A program made the translations under genes and the position numbers. Below the pieces are notes generated by a model. It ran no database searches. It was not told where the DNA came from and saw only the letters and a list, made by a program, of their open reading frames with translations. From contig CM053028.1 in NCBI GenBank assembly GCA_028564925.1, forward strand, positions 628,069,380 to 628,133,379: a stretch of DNA of 64,000 nucleotides. The letters run 5' to 3'. The stretch comes from Lithobates sylvaticus. Taxonomy: Eukaryota > Chordata > Amphibia > Anura > Ranidae. Below, one piece after another: positions 31,239 to 41,080 of the stretch (the first letter of the stretch is position 1; each line of letters starts with the position of its first letter).

Positions 31239-34200
31239 ATGGCACCCAACCCTTCAATTAAAACCCCAGTAACCCTGAAATGTGTCTCGCTGAACGTGAA
31301 GGGCCTCAATGTGCCTGAAAAAAGGTCCCAAGTATTGGCCTCTCTTACTAAACTCAAGGCACATTTCCTTTTCCTCCAAGAAACCCATTTCAGAACGGAC
31401 TCCACTCCAAAACTCTCCAATCATCTCTATCGTTCCGCCTTCCATGCCACTAACCCTACTGCCAAGACGAAAGGAGTTTCTATCCTCATTTCAAGACACG
31501 CCGACTTCCAACTAACCGACTCCCTGCTAGATCCTGAGGGGAGGTTTGTCTTCCTCAAGGGGATATACGCATCCAAGCCAATAACTTTGGCGAATATCTA
31601 TTGCCCTAATATACACCAAGTCTCATTTTTTCGCAAAACATGCTCACTCCTATCCACATTCCGTGAGGGCCTGATCCTCCTGGGAGGCGACTTTAATGTC
31701 CCGTTAAACCCCTTGTTAGACACCTCCACTGGAACGTCTTCCTTGCCCTACAGAGCTCTACGCCAGATCAAGGCACAGCTCCAAGAACTGGCCCTCCACG
31801 ACACGTGGCGCACCTTATTCCCCTCGACCAAGGATTACACTTTCTTTTCTACCCCCCACCAAAAGTACTCTCGAATCGACTTTTTTTTCCTCACACAGAC
31901 GGACCTCTCCCTACTTAGACAGGCCACCATCGAGCCGATGTTCTTGTCGGACCATCATCCCATCTCAGTTACTCTGACCTTCCCCGAGACTCTCGCCAAA
32001 ACCAAGATTTGGCGCTTCAATCCCTCCCTGACTAAAGACCCAGTGGCCCTAGAGCGTATACGCACCTGCATCCAGCTGTACTTCCAAGAAAATGCTGACC
32101 CTGACATGTCCCCCATTTCTATCTGGGAAGCCCACAAGTGCGTTATTCGAGGGGAACTGCTGACCCTGAATGCACAAGCCAAAAAACTCCACCAACAGCA
32201 GATCAAGGACCTGCTGGACCAAATTAGTAGACTTGAAAAAGCCCACAAACAGACCCAAGCACAACTCACCCTCCAGGAACTTGTTCAAGCTCGCTCTCTC
32301 CTAGCGGAGGAACTGGGTAGACGCACCAAAAGACGATACATTCTTGGCCAGAGGATCTTCTACGAATACGGTAACAAGTGCGGCCGCATTCTTGCCTGCT
32401 CAGTGCAAGCCGCCAAACTTTCCTCCACAATTCACAACATTCGTAACACTGAGGGATCCTTGCTGGCCAAGAATGAAGACATAGCTAAGGAATTTGAAGA
32501 CTTCTATTCCAAACTCTACAATCTTTACCCTGACCGCTCCGCTCAGACCCCCAACAGAGCCCGCCAAACGGCCATTGCAGACTTCCTAGCTCAATATAGT
32601 CCCACGCCCATTTCCCCCCAACAAACCTCCCTCCTAGAAGAACAATTCTCCCTAGCGGAACTAGACACGGCCGTGAAACAAATGAAGGTAGGTAAAAGCC
32701 CTGGCCCGGATGGTTACTCCCTCCAATACTACAAATCCTTCTCAGAAGTCCTTTCCCCGCACTTAATCCGCACTTTTAACGCCTTGTCGAATCCCCAAGC
32801 AGACCCAAGTCGAATGCTTTCAGCCCATATATCAGTGATCCCTAAAGATAATAAAGACCCCCTTTTAGTAGCTAACTACAGGCCAATCTCCCTTCTTAAT
32901 GTGGATATTAAGCTCTATGCTAAAATTCTGGCCAACAGACTCATACCCCTTATCCCCAACCTGATTAACCCGGACCAGGTGGGTTTTGTACCGGGCAGGG
33001 AGGCCAGGGACAATACCATACGCACCCTCAACCTACATCACTGGCTTACTACGTCAAATTCCCAGGGCTTCTTTCTCTCTCTTGATGCGGAGAAGGCGTT
33101 TGACAGAGTGGCCTGGGACTACATGAGGGCAGTCCTGGAGGCCCTTGGCCTACAAGAACGCATGCTGTCTGCTATAATGGCACTATACTCTAGCCCCTCT
33201 GCAGCGGTCCGTGTTAATGGCCACCTGTCAAACGCCTTCCCCATCAGTAATGGCACACGCCAAGGCTGCCCCCTCTCCCCCTTGATCTATATCCTCACAT
33301 TAGAACCTCTTCTTAATAAACTCAGGAGCAACCAAGATATCCGTGGCCTTACAATACAAGGTAGGCAATTTAAAGTTGCAGCTTTTGCAGACGATGTCCT
33401 GCTGTCTTTAACATCCCCACGCACCTCCTTGCCATCCCTTCTTAGGGATCTACACACCTTTGGAGAGCTTTCAAACCTTAAAATCAATTACTCCAAATCA
33501 CAAGCCCTGAACGTTTCGCTCCCCCAGCAAGAAGTTGCCCACTGCCAAGACTCTTTCCCTTTTCACTGGGAAAAGACAGCCATCACATACCTAGGTGTGC
33601 GGATTACACCCCGCTTCTCAGATCTATATCCAGCTAACTTCCAAACAGCCTTGCTTAAAGCCCAAGCTTATCTTAAGGACTGGATGACTCTCAATGTCTC
33701 ATGGTTTGGTCGAGCAGCTTTAATTAAGATGATTATTCTGCCCCGTCTGCTTTACCTGATTCAAACCATCCCTATCGCCCTGCCCCGGGACTTTTTCTCG
33801 ACATACCGGAAAATTTGCTCCTCCTTCATTTGGAAGGATGCCCCCCCACGGATCAGGTATACCCTCCTCACCCGAGCCAAGCCCAAAGGAGGTATAGCTC
33901 TCCCTGACCTGCAAAAGTACCACTCTGCCTGCCACTTAACAAGAATCGCGGATTGGAACATCCACGCCACACAAAAAGTGTGGGTTGCACTCGAGAACAC
34001 TTTCTCGCCGATCCCCCTGCATCTCATTCCGTGGCTCCCTCCGAAATGCTGGCCGCACAGGCTGGATTCACACCCCCTTATACACACGTCTCTATCGACA
34101 TTTAAGAAGATACCCGCCGACAGGTCTCTTGCCCCAACTCCAGGCCCACTGACGCCCCTAAGATGCAACCCTGACTTCCCCCCCGGGGACTCCCCCAACT

Positions 34201-35081
34201 TCCTCAAACAGGAATGGCCATCCGACGACGTCCTCGCTTCCCAATTCTTCCCAGGAGGTAAATTGATCTCATTGAATGACCTACGCACTTATACTAATAA
34301 TCCCACCTTCTCCTTCTGGACATACAGACAAATCTGTAGCTTTTTGACCACCTACACTACCCGAGCTAACTGGTCTAGGCCTCTCACCCCCTTTGAAACT
34401 CTATGTAGTCGCAAGATCCCACAGAGGCACCTAATTTCGCTCTTCTACGCCCTACTACAGGACTCACCCGATTTGACCCTCCCTCCCTCACAAACCTCTT
34501 GGAACAGAGACCTTCAAACTCCCCTGTCACCTGCTGACTGGACTAGAATTCATGAATATGCCCACGGGGGGTCGGTGAATGTCGCCATCCAGGAAAATGG
34601 GTACAAAATAATAACACGGTGGTACAGAACTCCCTCCCGCTTGCACAAATTTTCTCCCACAATCCCCAATGTCTGCTGGAGGTGTAACACGGCAGCAGGG
34701 ACTATGATACATATATGGTGGGATTGCCCCAACATCCAACCTTTCTGGAAGAAAGTCCATGACCTTATCTCTTCGATCACCACCTACACGCTAGACTTCA
34801 CACCTGAACAATACCTTTTGCATCACACCTCCCTCTCTAGGAAAAACTACTTTAGATCCCTTGCCATGCATATGGTAAATGCAGCCAGACTCTGCATTCC
34901 TCGGCACTGGCGCTCGAACCTCCCCCCGACAATTCGAGAATGGTTTAGTGGCATCTCTAGGATTAGAGACATGGAAGAGCTGATACATATCGCTCAGGAG
35001 AGGATGGAGAAGTTCACAACCACCTGGGCTTGCTGGAATCACTTTACAACCACCCGAGAGTACGAACATCATATCCGCTAA
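31239..35081 (+). CDS. L1 copy B ORF2 protein (APE endonuclease + reverse transcriptase), intact, 1,280 aa
   Basis: The ATG at 31239 (MAPNPSIKTPVTLKCVSLNV) is chosen by match to copy A. The APE-like endonuclease covers about residues 10-245: SLNVKGLN, LFLQETHF, GGDFN (149-153), YSRIDFFF and SDHHP (237-241). A linker with WEAHKCVIRGELLTL follows. The RT domain runs from GKSPGPDGYSLQYY through NYRPISLLNVDIKLYAKILA, LDAEKAFDRVAWDYM, NGTRQGCPLSPLIY and FADD (716-719, catalytic) to INYSKSQALN. The C-terminal zinc knuckle C-x2-C...H...C (CWRCNTAAGTMIHIWWDC) is at about 1146-1163. The protein nicks TT/AAAA-like sites and primes reverse transcription there. All catalytic motifs are present, and length is normal for L1 ORF2. 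Confidence 0.95.
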   Translation: MAPNPSIKTPVTLKCVSLNVKGLNVPEKRSQVLASLTKLKAHFLFLQETHFRTDSTPKLSNHLYRSAFHATNPTAKTKGVSILISRHADFQLTDSLLDPEGRFVFLKGIYASKPITLANIYCPNIHQVSFFRKTCSLLSTFREGLILLGGDFNVPLNPLLDTSTGTSSLPYRALRQIKAQLQELALHDTWRTLFPSTKDYTFFSTPHQKYSRIDFFFLTQTDLSLLRQATIEPMFLSDHHPISVTLTFPETLAKTKIWRFNPSLTKDPVALERIRTCIQLYFQENADPDMSPISIWEAHKCVIRGELLTLNAQAKKLHQQQIKDLLDQISRLEKAHKQTQAQLTLQELVQARSLLAEELGRRTKRRYILGQRIFYEYGNKCGRILACSVQAAKLSSTIHNIRNTEGSLLAKNEDIAKEFEDFYSKLYNLYPDRSAQTPNRARQTAIADFLAQYSPTPISPQQTSLLEEQFSLAELDTAVKQMKVGKSPGPDGYSLQYYKSFSEVLSPHLIRTFNALSNPQADPSRMLSAHISVIPKDNKDPLLVANYRPISLLNVDIKLYAKILANRLIPLIPNLINPDQVGFVPGREARDNTIRTLNLHHWLTTSNSQGFFLSLDAEKAFDRVAWDYMRAVLEALGLQERMLSAIMALYSSPSAAVRVNGHLSNAFPISNGTRQGCPLSPLIYILTLEPLLNKLRSNQDIRGLTIQGRQFKVAAFADDVLLSLTSPRTSLPSLLRDLHTFGELSNLKINYSKSQALNVSLPQQEVAHCQDSFPFHWEKTAITYLGVRITPRFSDLYPANFQTALLKAQAYLKDWMTLNVSWFGRAALIKMIILPRLLYLIQTIPIALPRDFFSTYRKICSSFIWKDAPPRIRYTLLTRAKPKGGIALPDLQKYHSACHLTRIADWNIHATQKVWVALENTFSPIPLHLIPWLPPKCWPHRLDSHPLIHTSLSTFKKIPADRSLAPTPGPLTPLRCNPDFPPGDSPNFLKQEWPSDDVLASQFFPGGKLISLNDLRTYTNNPTFSFWTYRQICSFLTTYTTRANWSRPLTPFETLCSRKIPQRHLISLFYALLQDSPDLTLPPSQTSWNRDLQTPLSPADWTRIHEYAHGGSVNVAIQENGYKIITRWYRTPSRLHKFSPTIPNVCWRCNTAAGTMIHIWWDCPNIQPFWKKVHDLISSITTYTLDFTPEQYLLHHTSLSRKNYFRSLAMHMVNAARLCIPRHWRSNLPPTIREWFSGISRIRDMEELIHIAQERMEKFTTTWACWNHFTTTREYEHHIR

Positions 35082-35745
35082 ATGTCTTACAAAGGTTAAC
35101 GTTTCCTGGAATGATTCTCTACCTAGGCAACCAAGACCCGCTACTCTGCTTCCCCACCTATCCTCTGTGTGAGATCTGGGCGAGGGACGCCTCAACCGCC
35201 TCAACCTCCCCCTCTATACCCTCCCTCCTCCCTCCTCTCCCAGTCTTTTCCCTCTCTCTATGCCTCCCCCTCTCGCTCCTCCCTCGTTTCCCCCCACCTC
35301 CTATCCCTCCCCCCCTCCTTGTTTTTTTTTTTTTTTTTTTTGTTTTTCTCTATTTTTTTTTATTTTTTTTTTTTTTCTTTCCCCTTCTCCTTTTTTCTCT
35401 CTCTTTCTCACTCCCTCCCTCTCGCCCCCTCTTGGCCTCCCGCCATCCCCTAAGCATCTTTTGGGCGACAGGTGTCCACTGGTATACACCTGTCGTACCC
35501 GTTATACCGTACCCCACTGGTCCACTACGGGATGGCACGGACTAAATCCCACCAACCTCTTTCTATCCCCATGTCCTCCAGGGCACACGCTAGACTCATC
35601 AAATTCATGCTCCGATGGTTTACACATTTAGTTCTTTGTTCTATACCTGTACTGACAGACGATCTGTTTTGCAATTTATGTGTGTTCCCTTGCCTGTTCT
35701 GTATGACTTATTCTTAATAAAATCTTTATGGAAAAAAAAAAAAAA
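35082..35745 (+). terminator. 3' UTR and poly(A) end of L1 copy B
   Basis: T-rich centre (35321-35378). A perfect 10-bp stem at 35466-35475/35486-35495 has loop CCACTGGTAT. AATAAA is at 35716-35721, then CTTTATGG and 14 A. The stem-loop is shared with copy A (22228-22253), whose stem is shorter and keeps pairing through a G-U at one place. Confidence 0.88.
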
Positions 35746-37279
35746 ACAGTAGATCTTCTGAAACAATCCTTTAAATTTCAATGGAGTGAATCTTCCATCA
35801 GATACTTGGGTATTAACCTCACAGCTAAAATTGAAAGTCTATACAGTCACAACTATCCTCCCATGTATCGTAAATTAGAAACAGATCTGCGCAACTGGAC
35901 ACAACACCCCATTTCCTGGCTGGGAAAGATAAATGCCATCAAGATGACATTACTTCCTAGACTACTATATCTATTTCGATCCCTCCCCATTCCCATTAGG
36001 AAAGACCACATCAAAACCTTCCAAAGTAAGCTTCTAAAATTCGTTTGGGGCAAGGCAGGGTACAGATTGGCCCAAGGAATCCTTTATGCGCATAGGAAAA
36101 GAGGGGGCTTAGGTCTTCCTCATTTATATAAGTATTATCAAGCAGCCAGGCTTGCCCAGATATCTATGGTTTATTCCAAATTTGAGAAGCCTGATTGGAT
36201 CCAAATAGAAAAACACGCAGTTCCTCGCTTTACTCTAGACTTCTTATTGTGGACCCCTCAGAAAAATAGACCCCCAATTCTCTCCCCTACATTGTCCCAC
36301 TCCTTCGCCCTATGGGACTCCTTACGTTCTTCACCTTCACTTGTCTCTGTATACAAACCCTTGACCCACTTATTTAACAACCCACAATTCCCCCCAGGTA
36401 ACAACGTTCTGGCCTTTAAATGGTGGGTTGATAAAGGTCTATATAGAATAGGTCACTACTTTACAGCTGCAGGACCGCTCACTCTTAAACAATGCATTAA
36501 AAGATTTGACCTCCCCAACTCTGAACTGTTTAGGTTCCATCAAATTCACCACTTTCTGCAATCCCTATGTAAAGACAATCCTACCACGCCAGCATTCACG
36601 GATTACGAAATTTGGTGCGGTCAGGCCATGGACCAGAGGGGGGATCTCCACGGTCTACACATCACTTACGGCTCCTATCTCCAAGACGTCCTTTATGGTC
36701 GCTTGGGAAACTGACTTCAATTTTCTCTGGACTAAAGAGAAATGGCATTCTGCATGTGCTAAATCATTCCGGGGGATTCTTAATACCACACTGATGGAAG
36801 CTGGCCTAAAAGTGATGACCAGATGGTACTATACGCCTTTCAGAATAGCCTCAATGTTTCCGGCTACCAGCCCCCTATGCTTCAGAGGGTGCCAACTTTT
36901 AGGTACAATGTCACATATATGGTGGGAATGCCCGAAGATTCGATCATTCTGGAAAAAAATCTTCAATATGATTGACAAATTGGTTGGCTCTTCTGTCCCC
37001 AGGTCCCCCTTGATAGCCCTCCTACATGAATCCATACCCCACATATCTAAGCCCTCTAATAGATTGGTACAGTTCGTGCTTTTAGGAGCTAAGCTCACGA
37101 TTGCTAGGGCTTGGAAAAAACCGAGCATACCTCTCTCAATGGCGAAAAGGAAAATCTCATGGATAATGTCTCAGGAAAAACTTACCAGTCTGTTACAGGA
37201 CACATCTGAAAAATTTGAAGCCACCTGGGAACCGTGGGCCCGACTAATGGGGCTATCCAACTTCCCCTTCTTGTCATAA

Positions 37280-38269
37280 ACAGGCTTCTTCATTTGGACG
37301 GGTAATGGTGCTCCTTCCCCTCTCTTTCTCTTCCCCCTTCTCTTTCCCACTCTATATCTTGCTCTACTTTTATATTTTCTTTTTATATCTGCTATTCCAT
37401 TACGGACAAAATTTAGGTCAGTTTATCTTAAGGCCGATGTCGAGGTACAAATGCTCCTGATTAGCTCGGTTTACAATAACAGACCCTCAGGCAGAGTTAG
37501 GTCTGTTGCCTAACACACGAGCATAGTTATCTTGTCCTTGGGGTTTGTGATGCTCTGCATTGCTGGTGGGGTTTGGCACCAGCCCTCTCTGACACAGTGT
37601 GATCCCCTTGGGGGTGTCGGGGGGTGCTGGGGCTGAAACTAAACTGCTTCTCCTTTCCCAGCCTACTGGCTTCCAGTCAAGACTCAAACCTAGATCTTGA
37701 TGCCTACTAAAAGTACACAGCGTGATCACTCTTCCCAGGGACCAGTTTCCATATCTTCTTTATTATCACCTTATGCTTGTCAATTTGTTTGGGTTTTTAC
37801 ACCTCTATATTTTTGATTATACCTCTGTTTACTCTAAAATAAAAACGTGGGGTAATTTAATTCAACTAATTATCAAATTCAGGAACCCGGTAATATAGCT
37901 ACCCCATGTCGGGCAGGCATAGCCTCCGCCCACACACAGTTAGATCCCGACAGGGGTGTATGGGCGCTGAGGCTGAATACCCGATCTTACTGAGAAATTT
38001 TCGGGGTAAGCCACTATAAAACCCTCCATGAGACACTAACACGCCTGTTCAGGTCAAAGAAACCTCTAGCTGCCTTGCAGTTGTATAGGCTCTAGCAGTG
38101 TTTTAAGGTCATTTCCTGAATCTTTATAGTTCTTTTGCATTCTCTAGACATATTGCTGAATCTAGTACAGTGCAACAGTACATTTCAAGATTGTAATGGA
38201 ATTTAATGATATTTTGTTATGTATCTGATTATTTGTAATATGAAATTTCTTCAATAAAAATATTGAAAC
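37280..38269 (+). other. 3' region of L1 copy C
   Basis: No gene is visible. It holds a segment at 37470-37740 that may be a small inserted SINE-like sequence (see findings). A 29-bp motif at 37936-37964 has a near match in the 3' UTR of copy E. The A/T-rich end CTTCAATAAAAATATTGAAAC includes the AATAAA. The right edge is fixed by the target duplication. Confidence 0.75.
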
Positions 38270-38283
38270 GAATAATACTTTTG
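38270..38283. repeat. Right target-site duplication of L1 copy C
   Basis: Exact copy of 22846-22859, directly after the 3' end of copy C. Confidence 0.95.
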
Positions 38284-38607
38284 TATGTCGGGGAGGCTTA
38301 ACCCTCCTTTTGCCTTTGGAAGCGTCAATGTGTCTAGACTAATCCTGGGTGATTTAGTTGCCCAGATAAAGTTGCGACTCATTCTTTTATATGATGTGAA
38401 GAATGATTTGGGGAGTTTAATTGGAATAGTTTGCATGAGGTATAGAATGCGGGGAAGGATGTTCATTTTAAGTATTGCTACTCGACCAAACCATGAAAAT
38501 TGGCCTGTGGTCCATTTGAGGGGATCGTTCTGAATGGTCCGTAATATAGGAAGAAAATTGAGATCATAGAGATCCTCCAGGTGTGATGGTAGCTGAATAC
38601 CTAGATA
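38284..38607 (-). pseudogene. L1 copy D ORF2, part 1
   Basis: The minus strand reads YLGIQLPSHLEDLYDLNFLP, QFSWFGRVAILKMNILPRIL and KGGLSLPDIQ, the region just after the RT core. It continues into the part at 22859-22524. The frame is open. 38607 is the 5' truncation point of copy D, directly beside its target duplication. Confidence 0.88.
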
Positions 38608-38622
38608 CTTACACAGACTCTT
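38608..38622. repeat. Right target-site duplication of L1 copy D
   Basis: Exact copy of 12420-12434; copy E ORF2 resumes inside it. Confidence 0.9.
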
Positions 38623-41067
38623 AAACTATGCTCCATCAACATTAGAGGTCTAAACATCCCTGAAAAGAGATCAAAACTTCTATATTCTTTGCACCAATCC
38701 AGAACTCGTATAGCACTGATTCAGGAAACACACTTCCGCACTGACACTGTTCCTAAACTCCACAATAAGTACTTCCCACAAGCTTTTTACTCCACTAACG
38801 CTGAAGCAAAGTCTAAGGGTGTTTCTATTCTCATCTCATCACATTGTCCTTTTTCAAGTAACTGACACCCTGACGGATCCCTGTGGGAGGTATTTGTTTC
38901 TCAAAGGCACCATACATCACAGACCTTTTACAATCGCAAACATTTATGCCCCCAACACACGCCGAGTCTCTTTTTTCCAGACGACCCTCCAACTACTCAC
39001 AAATTTTCAAGCAGGCACCTTAATAGTTGGCAGCGATTTTAACGTCTCACTGAACCCCGCTGTTGATACCTCCACTGGTGCTTCCTCCCTCCCGTATAGG
39101 GCTTTGCGTGCTATCAAATTACAACTTAGCACTCTTCTTCTCCACGATACCTGGCACACACTGCACCCTCATGATAGAGATTTCACTTTCTTTTCCCCCC
39201 CTCACAATAGATATTCCAGATTGGACCACTTCTTAATATCCCAAAATGACTTGACGTCTCTTTCCACAGCCACCATTGACCCCGCCTTACTCTCGGACCA
39301 TAACCCCATCTCCATGACCATGCTCTTGCCCACGTCCCTACATAAGCCACACATTTGGAGACTTGACAACTCCCTATTGACAGACACAGAAAATGTCACC
39401 CGCGTTTCTACATGCCTTTCTAATTTCTTCATGGAAAACACCACAGAAGACGTTTCGTCCACCGTGTCTTGGGCCGCTCACAAATGCGTCGTTCGCGGCA
39501 AATTACTCTCTTTATCGGCGCAACGAAATAAGCTCCGGAAAAATCGTATTGCAGACTTGACCACGCGTATACGCACGCTCGAACAGGCTCATAAGGCATC
39601 CCTCGCGTCCTCTACCCACGCTGACTTGTCTAATGCCAGAGAGGAACTCTTGGATGTGCTTAATAGCACACTGCGGCGCAAGTTTGCACTGACGCAAAAG
39701 CTTTTTTATGAATTCGGTAATAAAGCCGGCAAATTCCTGGCCAGGGCACCTCAATCCAAAAAAGCTGCTCACACGATCCACACTATTAAGCGTCCAGACG
39801 GCGAGTCCGTGGTAACCAATGAAGATATCTCTGCCCAATTTGTTCAATATTTTTCCAAGTTATATAATCTTCCACCCGCACGACAGACCTCTTCGGATAC
39901 GGATCGTAAGACAGTATTATCAGACTTTCTAAAGCAATATGGCCCTACTCCCTTATCATTAGAAGACTCCCAAGCCTTAGATTCGCCCCTCTCAGTGGCA
40001 GAACTACTTACAGCACTTAAACAATTAAAAGCCGGCAAAAGTCCTGGCCCTGACGGCCTGACTGCTAGCTACTACAAATCTTTTCAGACAGTACTTCTCC
40101 CTCACCTTGCCAAAGCCTTCAATGACCTCCCTTCATCGCCCTCTGCACACAGAGACATTTTGGAGGCACACATCACGCTTCTGCCCAAACAGGGCAAAGA
40201 CCCCTTGTTAGTATCTAATTACCGCCCTATATCACTCCTCAATGTAGATCTAAAACTGTACGCCAAGGCTCTGGCGAACCGTATCCTCCCTCTTCTCCCT
40301 AAACTTATCTCCCTGGATCAGGTGGGCTTTGTCCCTGGCAGAGAAGCCAGGGACAACACTACCAAAGCCCTGAACATCCACCATTGGTTGACGAATACCG
40401 CCACACAAGGGTTCTTTCTTTCCCTGGACGCGGAGAAGGCGTTTGACAGGGTGGCATGGGATTATATGGAAGCCACTCTTCGGGCCCTTGGCCTCCCGCC
40501 CCGTCTTTTAACCATGATTATGGCTTTATACTCCTCTCCGACGGCCAGGGTCAGAGTCAATGGCTGCCTGTCGGACGCCTTCTCCGTGTCCAATGGGACC
40601 CGTCAGGGGTGCCCCCTGTCCCCCTTAATATTCGTTCTAACCATGGAACCCATGCTCCGTAAATTGAGAGACAACCCCACCATTAAAGGCATAGATATAG
40701 CTTCCAAACAATATAAAGTAGCCGCTTACGCGGACGACATATTGCTTTTCTTATCCGACCCCGTCACTACTATCCCTAATCTACTAGCGGACTTTTCTCT
40801 ATTTAACCGACTATCCAATCTCAAAATAAATTTTGAAAAATCCAAGGCGCTGAACATTTCCCTACCGACTGCTACAGTCGAACAATGTCGCCGCAACTTT
40901 CCGTTTGGGTGGGAATCCCACGCAATTTCATACCTGGGTATTAAAATTCCTACTCATCTATGCAACCTCTTCACCAGCAACTTCTCCCCTTTCCTCCTTG
41001 CCATTCAAGGTGACCTGAAAAAGTGGCACTTAGGCTCCTTCTCCTGGCTAGGTAGAATTGCCATATT

Positions 41068-41080
41068 AAAAATGAACGTC
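41068..41080. repeat. Left target-site duplication of L1 copy F
   Basis: AAAAATGAACGTC equals 45616-45628 exactly; copy E coding sequence continues across the pair. Confidence 0.93.

Larger units (their letters stand above)
27514..35745 (+). mobile_element. L1 copy B, full-length LINE with both ORFs open
   Basis: Begins GGGGGCGTGGCCTGG at 27514, has ORF1 (27623-28747) and ORF2 (31239-35081) without a stop or frameshift, a 3' UTR with stem-loop, AATAAA at 35716 and 14 A. It lies within ORF2 of copy C. It has no visible target duplication, and about 0.8 kb of copy C is missing at the site. It is the youngest layer of the nest (E holds D holds C holds B). Of all LINEs here it is the one most likely to be, or to have been recently, competent. 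Confidence 0.92.
25325..37279 (+). pseudogene. L1 copy C ORF2, in three pieces (25325-25363, 25999-27513, 35746-37279)
   Basis: The ATG at 25325 reads MADRTRNVWRVA and is then cut by a solo LTR. It resumes after it with HNVQGLNSPLKRKKVF, the endonuclease start. A frameshift lies near 26062. The second frame gives KLDIVLLQETHFP, GGDSNVAF, YARIDHLLV and LSDHSMVVM, then the RT start GSAPGPDGISNPYYK, up to copy B at 27514. After copy B the sequence restarts beyond the RT core (FQWSESSIRYLGINL), so about 0.8 kb including the FADD box is lost. A further frameshift lies near 36690. The end has CFRGCQLLGTMSHIWWECPK (zinc knuckle) and stops at 37279. Confidence 0.87.
22860..38269 (+). mobile_element. 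L1 copy C, full-length LINE of a second lineage, inserted in copy D and hit by copy B
   Basis: Exact 14-bp duplications fix both ends. Layout: 0.4-kb 5' UTR, ORF1 (23267-24355), 1-kb T-rich spacer, ORF2 from 25325, a solo LTR inside the first ORF2 codons (25364-25998), then copy B (27514-35745). The ORF2 end is at 35746-37279, and the 3' region runs to 38269, ending CAATAAAAATATTGAAAC without a long poly(A). About 0.8 kb of RT sequence is missing where copy B sits. Proteins differ clearly from copies A and B. Confidence 0.9.
12433..38607 (-). mobile_element. L1 copy D, 5'-truncated, minus strand, inserted in copy E (own pieces 12433-12892, 22524-22859, 38284-38607)
   Basis: The poly(A) tail is the T run at 12433-12454. 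The 3' UTR follows to 12892, ORF2 sequence is at 22524-22859 and 38284-38607, and the 5' truncation is at 38607, immediately before the 15-bp target duplication. Copy A interrupts it between the 3' UTR and ORF2, with about 0.9 kb of ORF2 end missing. Copy C interrupts it cleanly with a 14-bp duplication. The parts share orientation, order and a consistent reading frame, so a single original element is the simplest account. Confidence 0.8.
38608..41080 (+). pseudogene. L1 copy E ORF2, endonuclease to end of RT
   Basis: Continues from 12434: TLKLCSINIRGLNIPEKRSK, ALIQETHFRTD, GVSILIS, then a frameshift near 38850. The next frame is open to the insertion of copy F at 41080: VGSDFNVSLNP (S where most copies have G in GGDFN), YSRLDHFL, LSDHNPIS, GKSPGPDGL, NYRPISLLNVDLKLYAK, LDAEKAFDRVAWDYM, NGTRQGCPLSPLIF and YADDILLFL (RT catalytic box, about 40730). 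It ends FSWLGRIAILKMNV. ORF2 continues at 45616. Confidence 0.9.

Noticed and set aside
38608-38640. Opposed copies D and E as one L1 with a twin-priming inversion
   Set aside because: The 15-bp duplication and the matching ORF2 start at 12366 show that D was inserted into E; they are two elements.
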